Shown here: positions 5,692 through 12,961 of the stretch, piece by piece
How positions within the stretch are numbered: position 1 is the stretch's first letter
Layout: each line of letters starts with the position of its first letter
From: Bacteroidales bacterium UBA5235
GTDB lineage: Bacteria > Bacteroidota > Bacteroidia > Bacteroidales > VadinHA17
Reading direction: 5' to 3'
DNA: 12,961 nt
NCBI GenBank assembly: GCA_002409145.1
Contig: DHUL01000011.1
Location: forward strand, 32,184 to 45,144
Made by a program: the position numbers and the translations under genes
Notes under the pieces: generated by a model
Seen by the model: only the letters and a program-made list of their open reading frames with translations
The model's database searches: none
Told to the model about the DNA's origin: nothing

Positions 5692-8600
5692 ATGAAAATT
5701 AACAGGCTGTTCGTTGGAATTGTATTGAGTTTATGTGCGTTGAGCACCACCCCTGCGCTTTCACAGGATGGTGACCAGATCCTTGACGGAATTGGTGAAA
5801 CGGGACTGATATCCCGGTACCAGTTCAAGGGAAATGACAGAGACTGGTCGCGCAATAACCTCCATGCCATCATACAGGGAACTGACTTCAGGTTCATCCC
5901 AGACAGCCTCTTCGGTAACGTTCTTTCCCTTTCGGGCAAAAGCGGGACCTTCGTCTCCATCCCGGGTGAGGCTGTATCTGGTGAGGAATCGCTCACAATC
6001 ACCGGATGGATCTGGCTTCACGATGCGAGACCAGGACAGGTGTTTTTCGATTTCGGGAAGAACGGCAGCTCGCACTTCTTTGTTGCTCCTGCAGGAACGA
6101 TGGATGGCGAAGGCCTCCGGGCAGAGGTTGTTTCCGGTGGAAAGACATGGGCCACTTCCCCGGCTGCCGTGCCGGTCAACAAGTGGAGTCACATTGCAGT
6201 GGTGATTGACGTACCGTCGGAAACACTGAGCACATACCTCAACGGAGAGCTCGTTGGCGAGACGAAGGACGTTTCTCTTGAACTGAAACAGCTGTTCGAC
6301 TATGATTCAGACAAGAACAATCAGCTCTTTATAGGGAAATCGCTCGAGGGCGGGAAGCCCTCCCTCAATGCAAAGCTGTCAGATTTCCGGATTTACCGTA
6401 TTCCTTTGACTCGCAGGCAGATCGGGAGGATCTATTTCACCGCGCTCAGAGGCGGCATTCCGCAGGCATGGCGCAGAGGTCAGCCTGAACAGAACCTCCA
6501 GGTGTTCCCGGCAACGACGCCGCAGCTGTACAATGCCTTCCTCGTCAGCGTCCCTGATATACAGGTGGCGACCGCAGTGGGATACCTCCCCAGGCTGCCC
6601 CGTTATGTAAAAGGTGTGTACAGCGGTGGCGTGGAGGGTCCGGATGTCAGAGTGATCTGGCCGGCTCCCGGCGATAACAGCCAGGTGCTTGCCCCCGGGA
6701 CTTACATGGTGACAGGTAAGGTTGCCGGGACGAGCCTCCAGCCGAAAGCTGTTATCACAGTTGTTGCTGCTGCTGTCTCTGCCGCACCTCAGCGCACCCT
6801 TGAGACCTTCAGGCTTGACGAGGTCACCCTTGATGCTGACATCCATGATAACAAGACGAAATTCATCGAGAACCGCGACAAGTTCATAACGGGTCTCATT
6901 GCCACCAATCCTGACAATTTCCTGTACATGTTCCGCAATGCCTTCGGGCAGAAGCAGCCCGGGGGGGCACAGCCGCTCGGTGGGTGGGACAGCCAGCAGA
7001 CCAAGCTTCGCGGTCACGCAACCGGTCATTATCTCAGCGCCATCGCACAAGCCTATGCAAGCACCGGATATGATGCAGAGATGCAGGCTAAGTTCGCCGG
7101 CAAGATGGAGTACATGGTGAACACGCTGTATGAACTCTCGCAATTGTCGGGGCAGCCGAAGACAGCCGGCGGAGAGTTTTCGGCCGATCCGGCAGCCGTT
7201 CCGCCTGCGGCAGGAAAAACAGGCTACGACTCAGACCTGAGCGAGACAGGGATACGCACCGATTACTGGAACTGGGGCAAGGGATTTATCAGCGCCTATC
7301 CGCCTGACCAGTTCATCATGCTGGAGAAGGGAGCCACCTATGGCGGCTCGAATGCACAGATATGGGCGCCGTACTACACCCTGCACAAGATCATGGCCGG
7401 GCTGATGGATGTCTACGAGGTCAGCGGCAACACGAAGGCACTTGAGATAGCGAAGGGGATGGGCACCTGGGTATATGCCCGCCTGAGCCAGCTGCCGCAG
7501 GAGACCCTGATAAGCATGTGGAACAGGTACATTGCCGGCGAGTTCGGCGGTATGAACGAGGTTTTGGCACGGCTGTCACGCCTGACCGGCGATAGCAGCT
7601 ACATGAAGGCTGCGCGGTTGTTTGACAACATCAGGCTGTTTTACGGTGATGCTGGTCATGCACATGGGTTGGAGAAGAATGTTGATATGTTCCGCGGGCT
7701 TCACGCCAACCAGCATATTCCGCAGATCATCGGAGCGATAGAGATTTACCGTGATACTGAATCGCCGGAGTATTATCACATCGCTGACAACTTCTGGGAT
7801 ATAGTCACCAATGACTACATGTACAGCATCGGTGGTGTTGCAGGTGCACGCAATCCCAACAACGCCGAGTGCTTCACCGCACAGCCGGCGACGCTCTACG
7901 AGAACGGTTTCGCCGCAGGCGGACAGAACGAGACATGTGCCACCTACAACATGCTCAAGCTGACCGGCAGCCTCTTCCTCTTCAACCAGAATGCGGAGCT
8001 GATGGATTACTATGAGCGTGGGTTGTACAATCACATACTTGCCTCGGTGGCGGAACACAACGCCGGGAACACCTATCATGTGTCATTAAGGCCCGGCTCG
8101 GTGAAACAGTTCGGGAACGAGGAAATGGACGGATTTTCATGCTGCAACGGTACAGCTCTTGAGAGCAGCACCAAGCTTCAGAACTCGGTTTACTTCAGGA
8201 GTACCGATAACCAGGCGCTGTATGTGAACCTTTATGTACCATCGACACTGACATGGAACGGGAGGAAAATTACAGTTAAGCAGTCGACAGCATTTCCGAA
8301 GGAAGACAGGACTCTTCTGACCATCAACGGCAAGGGTAAGTTTGACCTCAATGTGCGCGTTCCACACTGGGCAACAAAGGGATTCTTCGTGAAGATCAAC
8401 GGCAGGGATGTGAAGGTTGATGCGGTGCCGGGAAGCTACCTGACACTGAGTCGCAGGTGGAAGAAGGGCGACACCGTTGAGTTGCGGATGCCGTTCAGCT
8501 TCCACCTGGAGCCGGTGATGGATCAGCAGAACATTGCGAGCCTGTTTTACGGGCCCGTGCTGCTGGCAGCCCAGGAGCCCGCACCGCGCACAGGATGGCG

Positions 8601-8748
8601 CAAGGTGACGCTGGATGCTTCAGACATTAGTAAATCTATCACCGGTGACCCCTCAAAGCTGGAGTTCACGATTGACAGTGTGGCGTTCAAGCCATTCTAT
8701 GATACCTACGGGAGGCATTCGGTTTACCTGGATGTTGTATTGAAGTAG
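5692..8748 (+). CDS. Exported GH127/DUF1680 beta-L-arabinofuranosidase-like enzyme with LamG and Ig-like domains
   Basis: A 1018-residue exported enzyme predicted to release beta-L-arabinofuranose from plant glycans or glycoproteins. Residues 1-24 are a signal peptide (ALS before QDGD). Residues about 35-235 form a LamG/concanavalin-like domain (WIWLHD, NKWSHIAVVID, LSDFRIYRIPLTRRQIG). About 270-357 is an Ig-like module resembling BIg_4. From about 370 to the end is the DUF1680 catalytic region (GGWDSQQTKLRGHATGHYLSA near 420). The zinc-cysteine centre known from HypBA1 is present: NETC gives Glu747 and Cys749, and FSCCNG gives Cys817 and Cys818. Cys817 would be the nucleophile. AECF places Glu726 as the probable acid/base, with a slightly longer spacing to Glu747 than in HypBA1. 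There is no lipobox and no T9SS tail, so a periplasmic location is likely. No SusC/D or other glycoside hydrolase is adjacent. GH127 and GH146 share this centre, so the CAZy family and exact linkage are uncertain. Confidence 0.88.
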   Translation: MKINRLFVGIVLSLCALSTTPALSQDGDQILDGIGETGLISRYQFKGNDRDWSRNNLHAIIQGTDFRFIPDSLFGNVLSLSGKSGTFVSIPGEAVSGEESLTITGWIWLHDARPGQVFFDFGKNGSSHFFVAPAGTMDGEGLRAEVVSGGKTWATSPAAVPVNKWSHIAVVIDVPSETLSTYLNGELVGETKDVSLELKQLFDYDSDKNNQLFIGKSLEGGKPSLNAKLSDFRIYRIPLTRRQIGRIYFTALRGGIPQAWRRGQPEQNLQVFPATTPQLYNAFLVSVPDIQVATAVGYLPRLPRYVKGVYSGGVEGPDVRVIWPAPGDNSQVLAPGTYMVTGKVAGTSLQPKAVITVVAAAVSAAPQRTLETFRLDEVTLDADIHDNKTKFIENRDKFITGLIATNPDNFLYMFRNAFGQKQPGGAQPLGGWDSQQTKLRGHATGHYLSAIAQAYASTGYDAEMQAKFAGKMEYMVNTLYELSQLSGQPKTAGGEFSADPAAVPPAAGKTGYDSDLSETGIRTDYWNWGKGFISAYPPDQFIMLEKGATYGGSNAQIWAPYYTLHKIMAGLMDVYEVSGNTKALEIAKGMGTWVYARLSQLPQETLISMWNRYIAGEFGGMNEVLARLSRLTGDSSYMKAARLFDNIRLFYGDAGHAHGLEKNVDMFRGLHANQHIPQIIGAIEIYRDTESPEYYHIADNFWDIVTNDYMYSIGGVAGARNPNNAECFTAQPATLYENGFAAGGQNETCATYNMLKLTGSLFLFNQNAELMDYYERGLYNHILASVAEHNAGNTYHVSLRPGSVKQFGNEEMDGFSCCNGTALESSTKLQNSVYFRSTDNQALYVNLYVPSTLTWNGRKITVKQSTAFPKEDRTLLTINGKGKFDLNVRVPHWATKGFFVKINGRDVKVDAVPGSYLTLSRRWKKGDTVELRMPFSFHLEPVMDQQNIASLFYGPVLLAAQEPAPRTGWRKVTLDASDISKSITGDPSKLEFTIDSVAFKPFYDTYGRHSVYLDVVLK

Positions 8749-8781
8749 GGATGCCGGAGTCGCGGCGGGTGGAAACCAGCA

Positions 8782-9891
8782 TTATAACACCAGGCTGATG
8801 ATGTTATTCCATACCGTTTGCTGGTAATACAGCCTGGCCATGTAATAATCAGCCAGCAGGAATCCTTTTGGAACATCATGGAACAAACGAGGTTTGTCGT
8901 CATTTGCGTTATCAGACCCGACGTTCCATGAGAGGACCATCATATTGACGGCATTTTTGTTACCTGCCATGCCGGCATATGCCGGTGCCAGCCTGACCAG
9001 TGCCGTTCCTGTTTCCCTGTCGGATTCAGGGACCAGTCCCGAAAGGTTGCCATATTTCTCGAAAGCGCCGACGGCGTACCAGGCAGGTTGCTTTCGTTCG
9101 GCAGGAGACATTTTTGCCAGCTCCGCCTGCAGGGAAGCAAGAAGACCGGCCGGAGCACCGGCATCCTGATCATTTGCCATGTCAGCCCTGAACTTTTGAA
9201 TCTCAATCCTGAATTCTGCGGCAGCCTCACTATCCACTTTCAGGAGCTCCCTGTAAGATTTCTCCATTTCGGCAAGAATTATTTCCGAATCCCTTTTCTG
9301 CCCGCTACCCTCCTGCTTATCCTGTTTGGCTGATTCTGTCCTTATTAACTGTTGCAGATACTCTTCACGGGTCACCGGGATGAATAAAGGAGTTTTGTTT
9401 TTTGATATTACAGTTACCTCCCTGTTTGTATTCCGGTATACGGGATAACCAAAAAAATCATCTACTTTTTCGGGCTGAATGAAGATGTTGTCTGCAACGG
9501 GCGAACCCAGGGCCCTGGCGGGATCATTTATATACAGATAAAGTGCCGGTCCTGATTTTGTTGTTTTTAAGCCGTCCTCCTTAACATAAGCGGAAAATGA
9601 CAGTTGAGCATGGCTGTCACCGGCATCAAACCTGATTTCAAAGCCTTTCGGAGGATTAATGCTGTCCCAGGAGATGATGGCCTGACAGATCTGCTCCATC
9701 TTCGCAGTCCGGTCGCCCTCAATATTTTTAATAATCTTTCCGCGGGTATAAGGGAAAAATTCATCTTCGCCGAAGGCAACAGTCTCCTCCGAATAAGAAT
9801 TCTGGGCTGTCGCCGGAGCCAGCAGTCCCACAAATACCATTAACATCAATACCCTCCGTATCAGAGAAGATCTGCCTATAATTTCACGCAT
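8782..9891 (-). CDS. Exported protein of unknown function
   Basis: A 369-residue protein that I do not recognise as any characterised family. Residues 1-29 form a long signal peptide (MREIIGRSSLIRR, hydrophobic core, ATA before QNSY). The region after it contains a mixed beta segment (about 70-190) with KGFEIRFDAG, ALYLYIND and TPLFIPVTREEYLQQLI, the last being a motif I recall from other uncharacterised Bacteroidota exported proteins. Residues about 185-260 are highly charged and probably helical (EKSYRELLKVDSEAAAEFRIE). The rest (about 265-369) is mixed, with SPAERKQPAWYAVGAFEKYGNLSG and PKGFLLADYYMARLYYQQTVW. There are no transmembrane helices, cysteines outside the signal, or obvious catalytic triads. 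It converges with the GH127 gene with 33 bases between stop codons, so it is not part of that transcript. The signal peptide and reading frame are secure; the role is open. Confidence 0.75.
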   Translation of the reverse strand: MREIIGRSSLIRRVLMLMVFVGLLAPATAQNSYSEETVAFGEDEFFPYTRGKIIKNIEGDRTAKMEQICQAIISWDSINPPKGFEIRFDAGDSHAQLSFSAYVKEDGLKTTKSGPALYLYINDPARALGSPVADNIFIQPEKVDDFFGYPVYRNTNREVTVISKNKTPLFIPVTREEYLQQLIRTESAKQDKQEGSGQKRDSEIILAEMEKSYRELLKVDSEAAAEFRIEIQKFRADMANDQDAGAPAGLLASLQAELAKMSPAERKQPAWYAVGAFEKYGNLSGLVPESDRETGTALVRLAPAYAGMAGNKNAVNMMVLSWNVGSDNANDDKPRLFHDVPKGFLLADYYMARLYYQQTVWNNIISLVL

Positions 9892-10026
9892 GAGTCTTAC
9901 TAATCATTTCCGTAAAAGTGGCGATTTTTTATGAAATCCGGATCTGAGAAGCAGAGATTGATACCAGGCTGATTTATTTGGTGAGCCTGCAAAATTTTTA
10001 ATGACGCTTCAGGGTGATGGCTACTG

Positions 10027-10905
10027 CTATTCACACAGTTGCTTCAGTTGCTCCAGAGCCTTCGGCCAATCTTCCAGTAAAAACGGCCTGTACTCTGCAG
10101 GGATGTCAGTATCAACACACAGGAGTGTTTTGCTGCCGACCGGTTTCAGGGTGTAACTCTCCAGACATCCGCTCCATGAGCTGGTCTTCTCATCACCGGC
10201 GACCTCCTTGCCGTCACTTATCTCCCTTAGAGTCTCGATGCTGAGAAATTTCCCGGGGATGTTCTCCCTGATCCTGCAAACCATTCCTCCGGTTTTGCCA
10301 TCCTCATCTGTACCGAGGAAGGTGATCCTCTCCCCTTTTTTCCACGAGCCGGCGAACCGAGAGGTGGGATCGAACGCCGAGGTCCATTTGCTGTAAGTGT
10401 CATTCCCCAGCATGATCCGGAAGATATTTTCAGGCGAGTTATTTATTGTGATCTCAAAATGGACCATTTCAACAGGGCCGTAGCCTTCAACGTATCGTTT
10501 GAAGCTGTCAAGGATTGCCTGCCAGCCGGTTTTCTGCAGTTCGGCGCTGTTCTGATCCTCAGCCTCGAATGACTCCGTAACCAGCGTCACTCCTCCTTTC
10601 TCGCTGAAGCTTGTGTGAACATTTCTTCCGTCATCCAGGGTGGATGCAATTGACTTACCCGGGATAATTTCACTGTACTTACCGGTGAAGTCAAATCCCT
10701 CAGACCCGTCCCTGGCTTCCATCCTTGAGAGGAATGCCCCTCCGGGGCGAAGATCATTCTCGGCATAGCTCGTCAGCCAGTCGTCCGATGCGTGGTTCCA
10801 GTGTATTATGTGCAGTGGTTCTGTGAACAGGTCCCATACCCGCTGCAGCGGTGCGTTTACCGTAGTTGATACGGTAATAACCAGTTTTTCAACGTGTGGT
10901 GTCAT
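10027..10905 (-). CDS. Two-domain SRPBCC/AHSA1-family protein
   Basis: A 292-residue cytoplasmic protein made of two START/SRPBCC folds in tandem. The first (about residues 8-142) begins with VSTTVNAPLQRVWDLFTEPLHI, contains DLRPGGAF and ends in the long helix GWQAILDSFKRYVE. The second (about 145-290) begins FEITINNSPENIFRIMLG, contains WKKGERITFLG and ends with the helix EDWPKALEQLKQL. Both match the Aha1 C-terminal (AHSA1) type, whose cavity binds small hydrophobic ligands in some members. Most bacterial relatives are single-domain proteins of about 150 residues, so this is a duplication or fusion. The copies have diverged strongly. The gene is divergent from another SRPBCC gene across a 189-base region in which I found no good promoter. 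No enzymatic residues are evident. Ligand and function cannot be inferred. Confidence 0.82.
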   Translation of the reverse strand: MTPHVEKLVITVSTTVNAPLQRVWDLFTEPLHIIHWNHASDDWLTSYAENDLRPGGAFLSRMEARDGSEGFDFTGKYSEIIPGKSIASTLDDGRNVHTSFSEKGGVTLVTESFEAEDQNSAELQKTGWQAILDSFKRYVEGYGPVEMVHFEITINNSPENIFRIMLGNDTYSKWTSAFDPTSRFAGSWKKGERITFLGTDEDGKTGGMVCRIRENIPGKFLSIETLREISDGKEVAGDEKTSSWSGCLESYTLKPVGSKTLLCVDTDIPAEYRPFLLEDWPKALEQLKQLCE

Positions 10906-11094
10906 GATGTCAAATGTTTAACCGATGTACTGAATTAAGAACAAAAGCGAGGCGCAATTGTTTGTTCAAAGACAGCGTCACAACACCAGATGCAGCCGGG
11001 CAGATGCCAGGCAGCATCCGTTATTGAAAATTAATCCGGATCTTTATGCTTATGATTTGCCGATATGATTTATTGATCCTTAAACCAGATTTGC

Positions 11095-11556
11095 ATGGAA
11101 AACCGTAACCTCGAAATTGAAACTGAAATAGGGATACTGAAAACACCGCATGAGGTGTTTGAGGCAATCGTTGACCCGGCACAAATGTCGAACTATTTTA
11201 TTTCCCGCGGCAGCGGGAGGCTGGAAGAGGGAAAGGAGATCATATGGAAGTTCCCCGAGTTTGATTTTGAGTTCCCGGTAAAGGTGGCCCGGGTTGAGAA
11301 GGACAGATTTGTCTCATTCTGGTGGGAGTCAGACGGGATCGACCTCCTGGTGGAGATGACCCTGACAGAGAGGAATTCCGGGTCGACCGTGGTGCGTATC
11401 ACCGAGAAGAGCAGGGAGCTCGACGAAGCCGGGCTGAAATGGTTGCAGGGGAACACCCAGGGCTGGGCAAACTTCCTGGCATGCCTGAAGGCTTACCTGG
11501 AGTATGGGATCAATCTCCGAAAAGGGGCATTTGATTTCATGGCAGATAAACCCTGA
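11095..11556 (+). CDS. Single-domain SRPBCC/AHSA1-family protein
   Basis: A 153-residue cytoplasmic protein with one SRPBCC (AHSA1-like) fold. It begins IETEIGILKTPHEVFEAIVDPAQMSNYF, the usual first strand and helices. It continues with GKEIIWKFPEFDFEFPVKV and a central strand RFVSFWWE, then STVVRITE, and ends in the long C-terminal helix QGWANFLACLKAYLEYG. Length is typical. The ATG at 11095 is taken because it is the first after the intergenic region and directly starts the domain; no Shine-Dalgarno sequence is seen. The neighbouring divergent gene encodes two more domains of the same fold, so three SRPBCC domains cluster here. It converges with the FAD oxidoreductase with only 16 bases between stop codons. 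These proteins may bind a lipid-like or aromatic ligand, but nothing in the sequence identifies it. Confidence 0.82.
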   Translation: MENRNLEIETEIGILKTPHEVFEAIVDPAQMSNYFISRGSGRLEEGKEIIWKFPEFDFEFPVKVARVEKDRFVSFWWESDGIDLLVEMTLTERNSGSTVVRITEKSRELDEAGLKWLQGNTQGWANFLACLKAYLEYGINLRKGAFDFMADKP

Positions 11557-11572
11557 AAAATCACCGGCTTAA

Positions 11573-12961
11573 TTACCGCCGTGCCCTTCTTCTCAGCAGG
11601 TTGAATGCACTGAGATAGCCTCCACAAATGGCGCCGGAGAAGCCGCCGCCGGTCCTGCCCCAGGCTGATGCAAAATGAAGGTTTTCAACAGCACTGAATG
11701 TATCAGGAGCCTTCCTGCCGGGATTCTGAGCGAAACCGTATACTGCCCCGCCGGGATTTAGGGTGTACCTCTTCACTGTGACCGGGGTGCCGACTTCATA
11801 ATAACCAATAACATCCCTGATACCGGGAATCACCTCGCCGAGCCTGTCAATGAAGGTTTGCGCAACATACTCCTTTTTGAGTTTATACTCCTCCCTCCCG
11901 AGGTTCTCCCAGTCAGGCAGGTAGTCAATGCAACAGACTGCCCCTACCGACTTGCCTTCCGGCGCCAGGCCTGAATCAACCTGCCCGTAATCGACAAATG
12001 TGAAGCTGCGCTTCGAAAAATCATCCCTGTTATTGCGGCATATGTCAGCCTGCGACTTTACTGAGCGGTCATAGATGAACATTGAATAGTAGCTGTGTCC
12101 CAGTTCTTTCAGCGGCCTGTTAAATCCGAAATAGACTGTCAGCAACGATGCACCTGTGTTCAGCCCGCTGTACTCATGACGGAGCAGGGCACCCTGTTCC
12201 GGGGGTAACATGTCAGCAAGTGTTGGGATGGAGCAGTTGGCCACAATCTCATCTGCCATAGCCTCTTCCTGGTGCTGGTTTTTACTACCACGCATGCAGA
12301 AGGTCACTCCCGTCGCCCTGCCATCCTGTACTGTCACACCGGTGACAAGGCGGTTCAGCAGCACCTCTCCATCATGGCTTCTTATGAATCCGGCCAGGTG
12401 ATCAGAGAGCCGCTGCGAGCCTCCCCTGATAAAGCTCGCACCGTTGGTATAATAGCTCCCTTCGGCGGCAGAGTAATATGCCAGTGAAAGCGAATAGGGA
12501 TCGTCATGGAAATAGCCCAGGTTACCGAGCAGAATGAGTTTCAGGTCTTCGTTCCTGATTATTGAGTCAAGGAATGTGCCGACGCTGATATCCGGTTCTG
12601 TGCCTGACGCAACTCTTTTCTTTGGGTTGAGCAACTGGTCAAAGTACCTGGTGATCCCCTCATTCTCATCCGGGAACATCTCCGTCAGCCGTGACGTGGC
12701 CAGCTGCGGATCATGAGGCACAGTCACCGCAAGGTCGCCCCTGATGAACCTGTAGAATTCGGGTACACGCAGGAATTCGATATTTCCCGTAACAGCGAGC
12801 TCGCTGAAGATGCGGTTTTTCATGCCGCGATTACCGGGACCGTCCATCTCATGCAGACCCACCTCGAGGGTGAAATCGCCCCGTCTGAAGGAGGTGGCGC
12901 ATCCTCCGGGCTGGCTGTGCTGTTCAATGACCAGTACCTTCATCCCCTCGCGGGCCAGCTT
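11573..12961 (-). CDS. FAD-dependent oxidoreductase, phytoene desaturase/retinol saturase-like (5' end outside window)
   Basis: At least 462 residues are visible, running off the right edge. The frame is open to 12961 as KLAREG before an internal Met, so the true start and the first GxGxxG motif lie outside. The visible N-terminus, KVLVIEQHSQPGGCATSF, is the second strand of the Rossmann fold with the Glu that binds FAD ribose, followed by the family's PGG. VGLHEMDGPG follows, as in carotenoid isomerase and retinol-saturase relatives. The C-terminus LHFASAWGRTGGGFSGAICGGY is the conserved closing FAD-binding motif. The protein probably desaturates, saturates or isomerises a polyene or related hydrophobic substrate, as COG1233 members do. 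No carotenoid synthesis genes are in the window, and pathway assignment is not possible. It converges with a SRPBCC gene. No frame disruption is seen. Confidence 0.82.
   Translation of the reverse strand, partial: KLAREGMKVLVIEQHSQPGGCATSFRRGDFTLEVGLHEMDGPGNRGMKNRIFSELAVTGNIEFLRVPEFYRFIRGDLAVTVPHDPQLATSRLTEMFPDENEGITRYFDQLLNPKKRVASGTEPDISVGTFLDSIIRNEDLKLILLGNLGYFHDDPYSLSLAYYSAAEGSYYTNGASFIRGGSQRLSDHLAGFIRSHDGEVLLNRLVTGVTVQDGRATGVTFCMRGSKNQHQEEAMADEIVANCSIPTLADMLPPEQGALLRHEYSGLNTGASLLTVYFGFNRPLKELGHSYYSMFIYDRSVKSQADICRNNRDDFSKRSFTFVDYGQVDSGLAPEGKSVGAVCCIDYLPDWENLGREEYKLKKEYVAQTFIDRLGEVIPGIRDVIGYYEVGTPVTVKRYTLNPGGAVYGFAQNPGRKAPDTFSAVENLHFASAWGRTGGGFSGAICGGYLSAFNLLRRRARR

Noticed and set aside
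5661..7143. Long minus-strand open frames (5661-6002, 6379-7143) opposite the GH127 gene
   Set aside because: They lie inside a gene with clear domains on plus, have no family-like sequence, and are explained by the GC-rich codon pattern of the real gene.
5340..9891. Polysaccharide utilisation locus
   Set aside because: There is only one carbohydrate enzyme and no SusC, SusD, sugar transporter or sensor regulator in the window.
10911..10945. Possible minus-strand promoter AACATTTG with an upstream TTTG before the two-domain SRPBCC gene
   Set aside because: The -7 box has a mismatch, spacing is 23 bases rather than 19-21, and transcription would begin inside the coding sequence.

Overview
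The window looks like a stretch of a Bacteroidota chromosome, probably an environmental Bacteroidales/Marinilabiliales-type genome. Four lines of evidence support this. One protein carries a type IX secretion (T9SS) C-terminal sorting domain. All four proteins with signal peptides have glutamine just after an A/S-x-A/S cleavage motif. One promoter fits the Bacteroidota pattern (TAnnTTTG at -7, TTTG-like at -33). Shine-Dalgarno sequences are mostly weak or absent. There is no rRNA, tRNA, CRISPR array, insertion sequence or SusC/SusD pair.

Left part (1-5339): a decayed metallo-beta-lactamase-fold lactonase-like gene, with its catalytic core deleted and its frame shifted, faces a minus-strand pair. 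That pair is a six-helix membrane protein, interrupted by an in-frame stop at codon 6, and a small winged-helix regulator. Divergent from it is an exported nitroreductase (1552-2121). A large minus-strand T9SS cargo protein with Asp-box beta-propeller-like repeats follows (2224-4245). Next come a 63-base relic of a second nitroreductase C-terminus and an iron-sulfur-flavoprotein-like oxidoreductase (4575-5339). This is an accessory, partly eroding region: three broken genes lie within about 4.6 kb.

Middle part (5340-9891): a 352-base intergenic region holds a promoter for the flavoprotein and a two-tier palindrome. It precedes a 1018-residue exported glycoside hydrolase with LamG, Ig-like and GH127/DUF1680 domains, predicted to be a zinc-cysteine beta-L-arabinofuranosidase. 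Convergent with it is an exported protein of unknown function.

Right part (10027-12961): two SRPBCC/AHSA1 genes are divergently arranged, one of them a two-domain fusion. They are followed by a partial FAD-dependent desaturase/isomerase of the phytoene-dehydrogenase-like family running off the window.

The genes do not form one obvious pathway. I see no convincing new multi-gene system. The most informative signals are the decayed genes, the nitroreductase relic, the palindrome ahead of the arabinofuranosidase gene and the unusual domain combinations.
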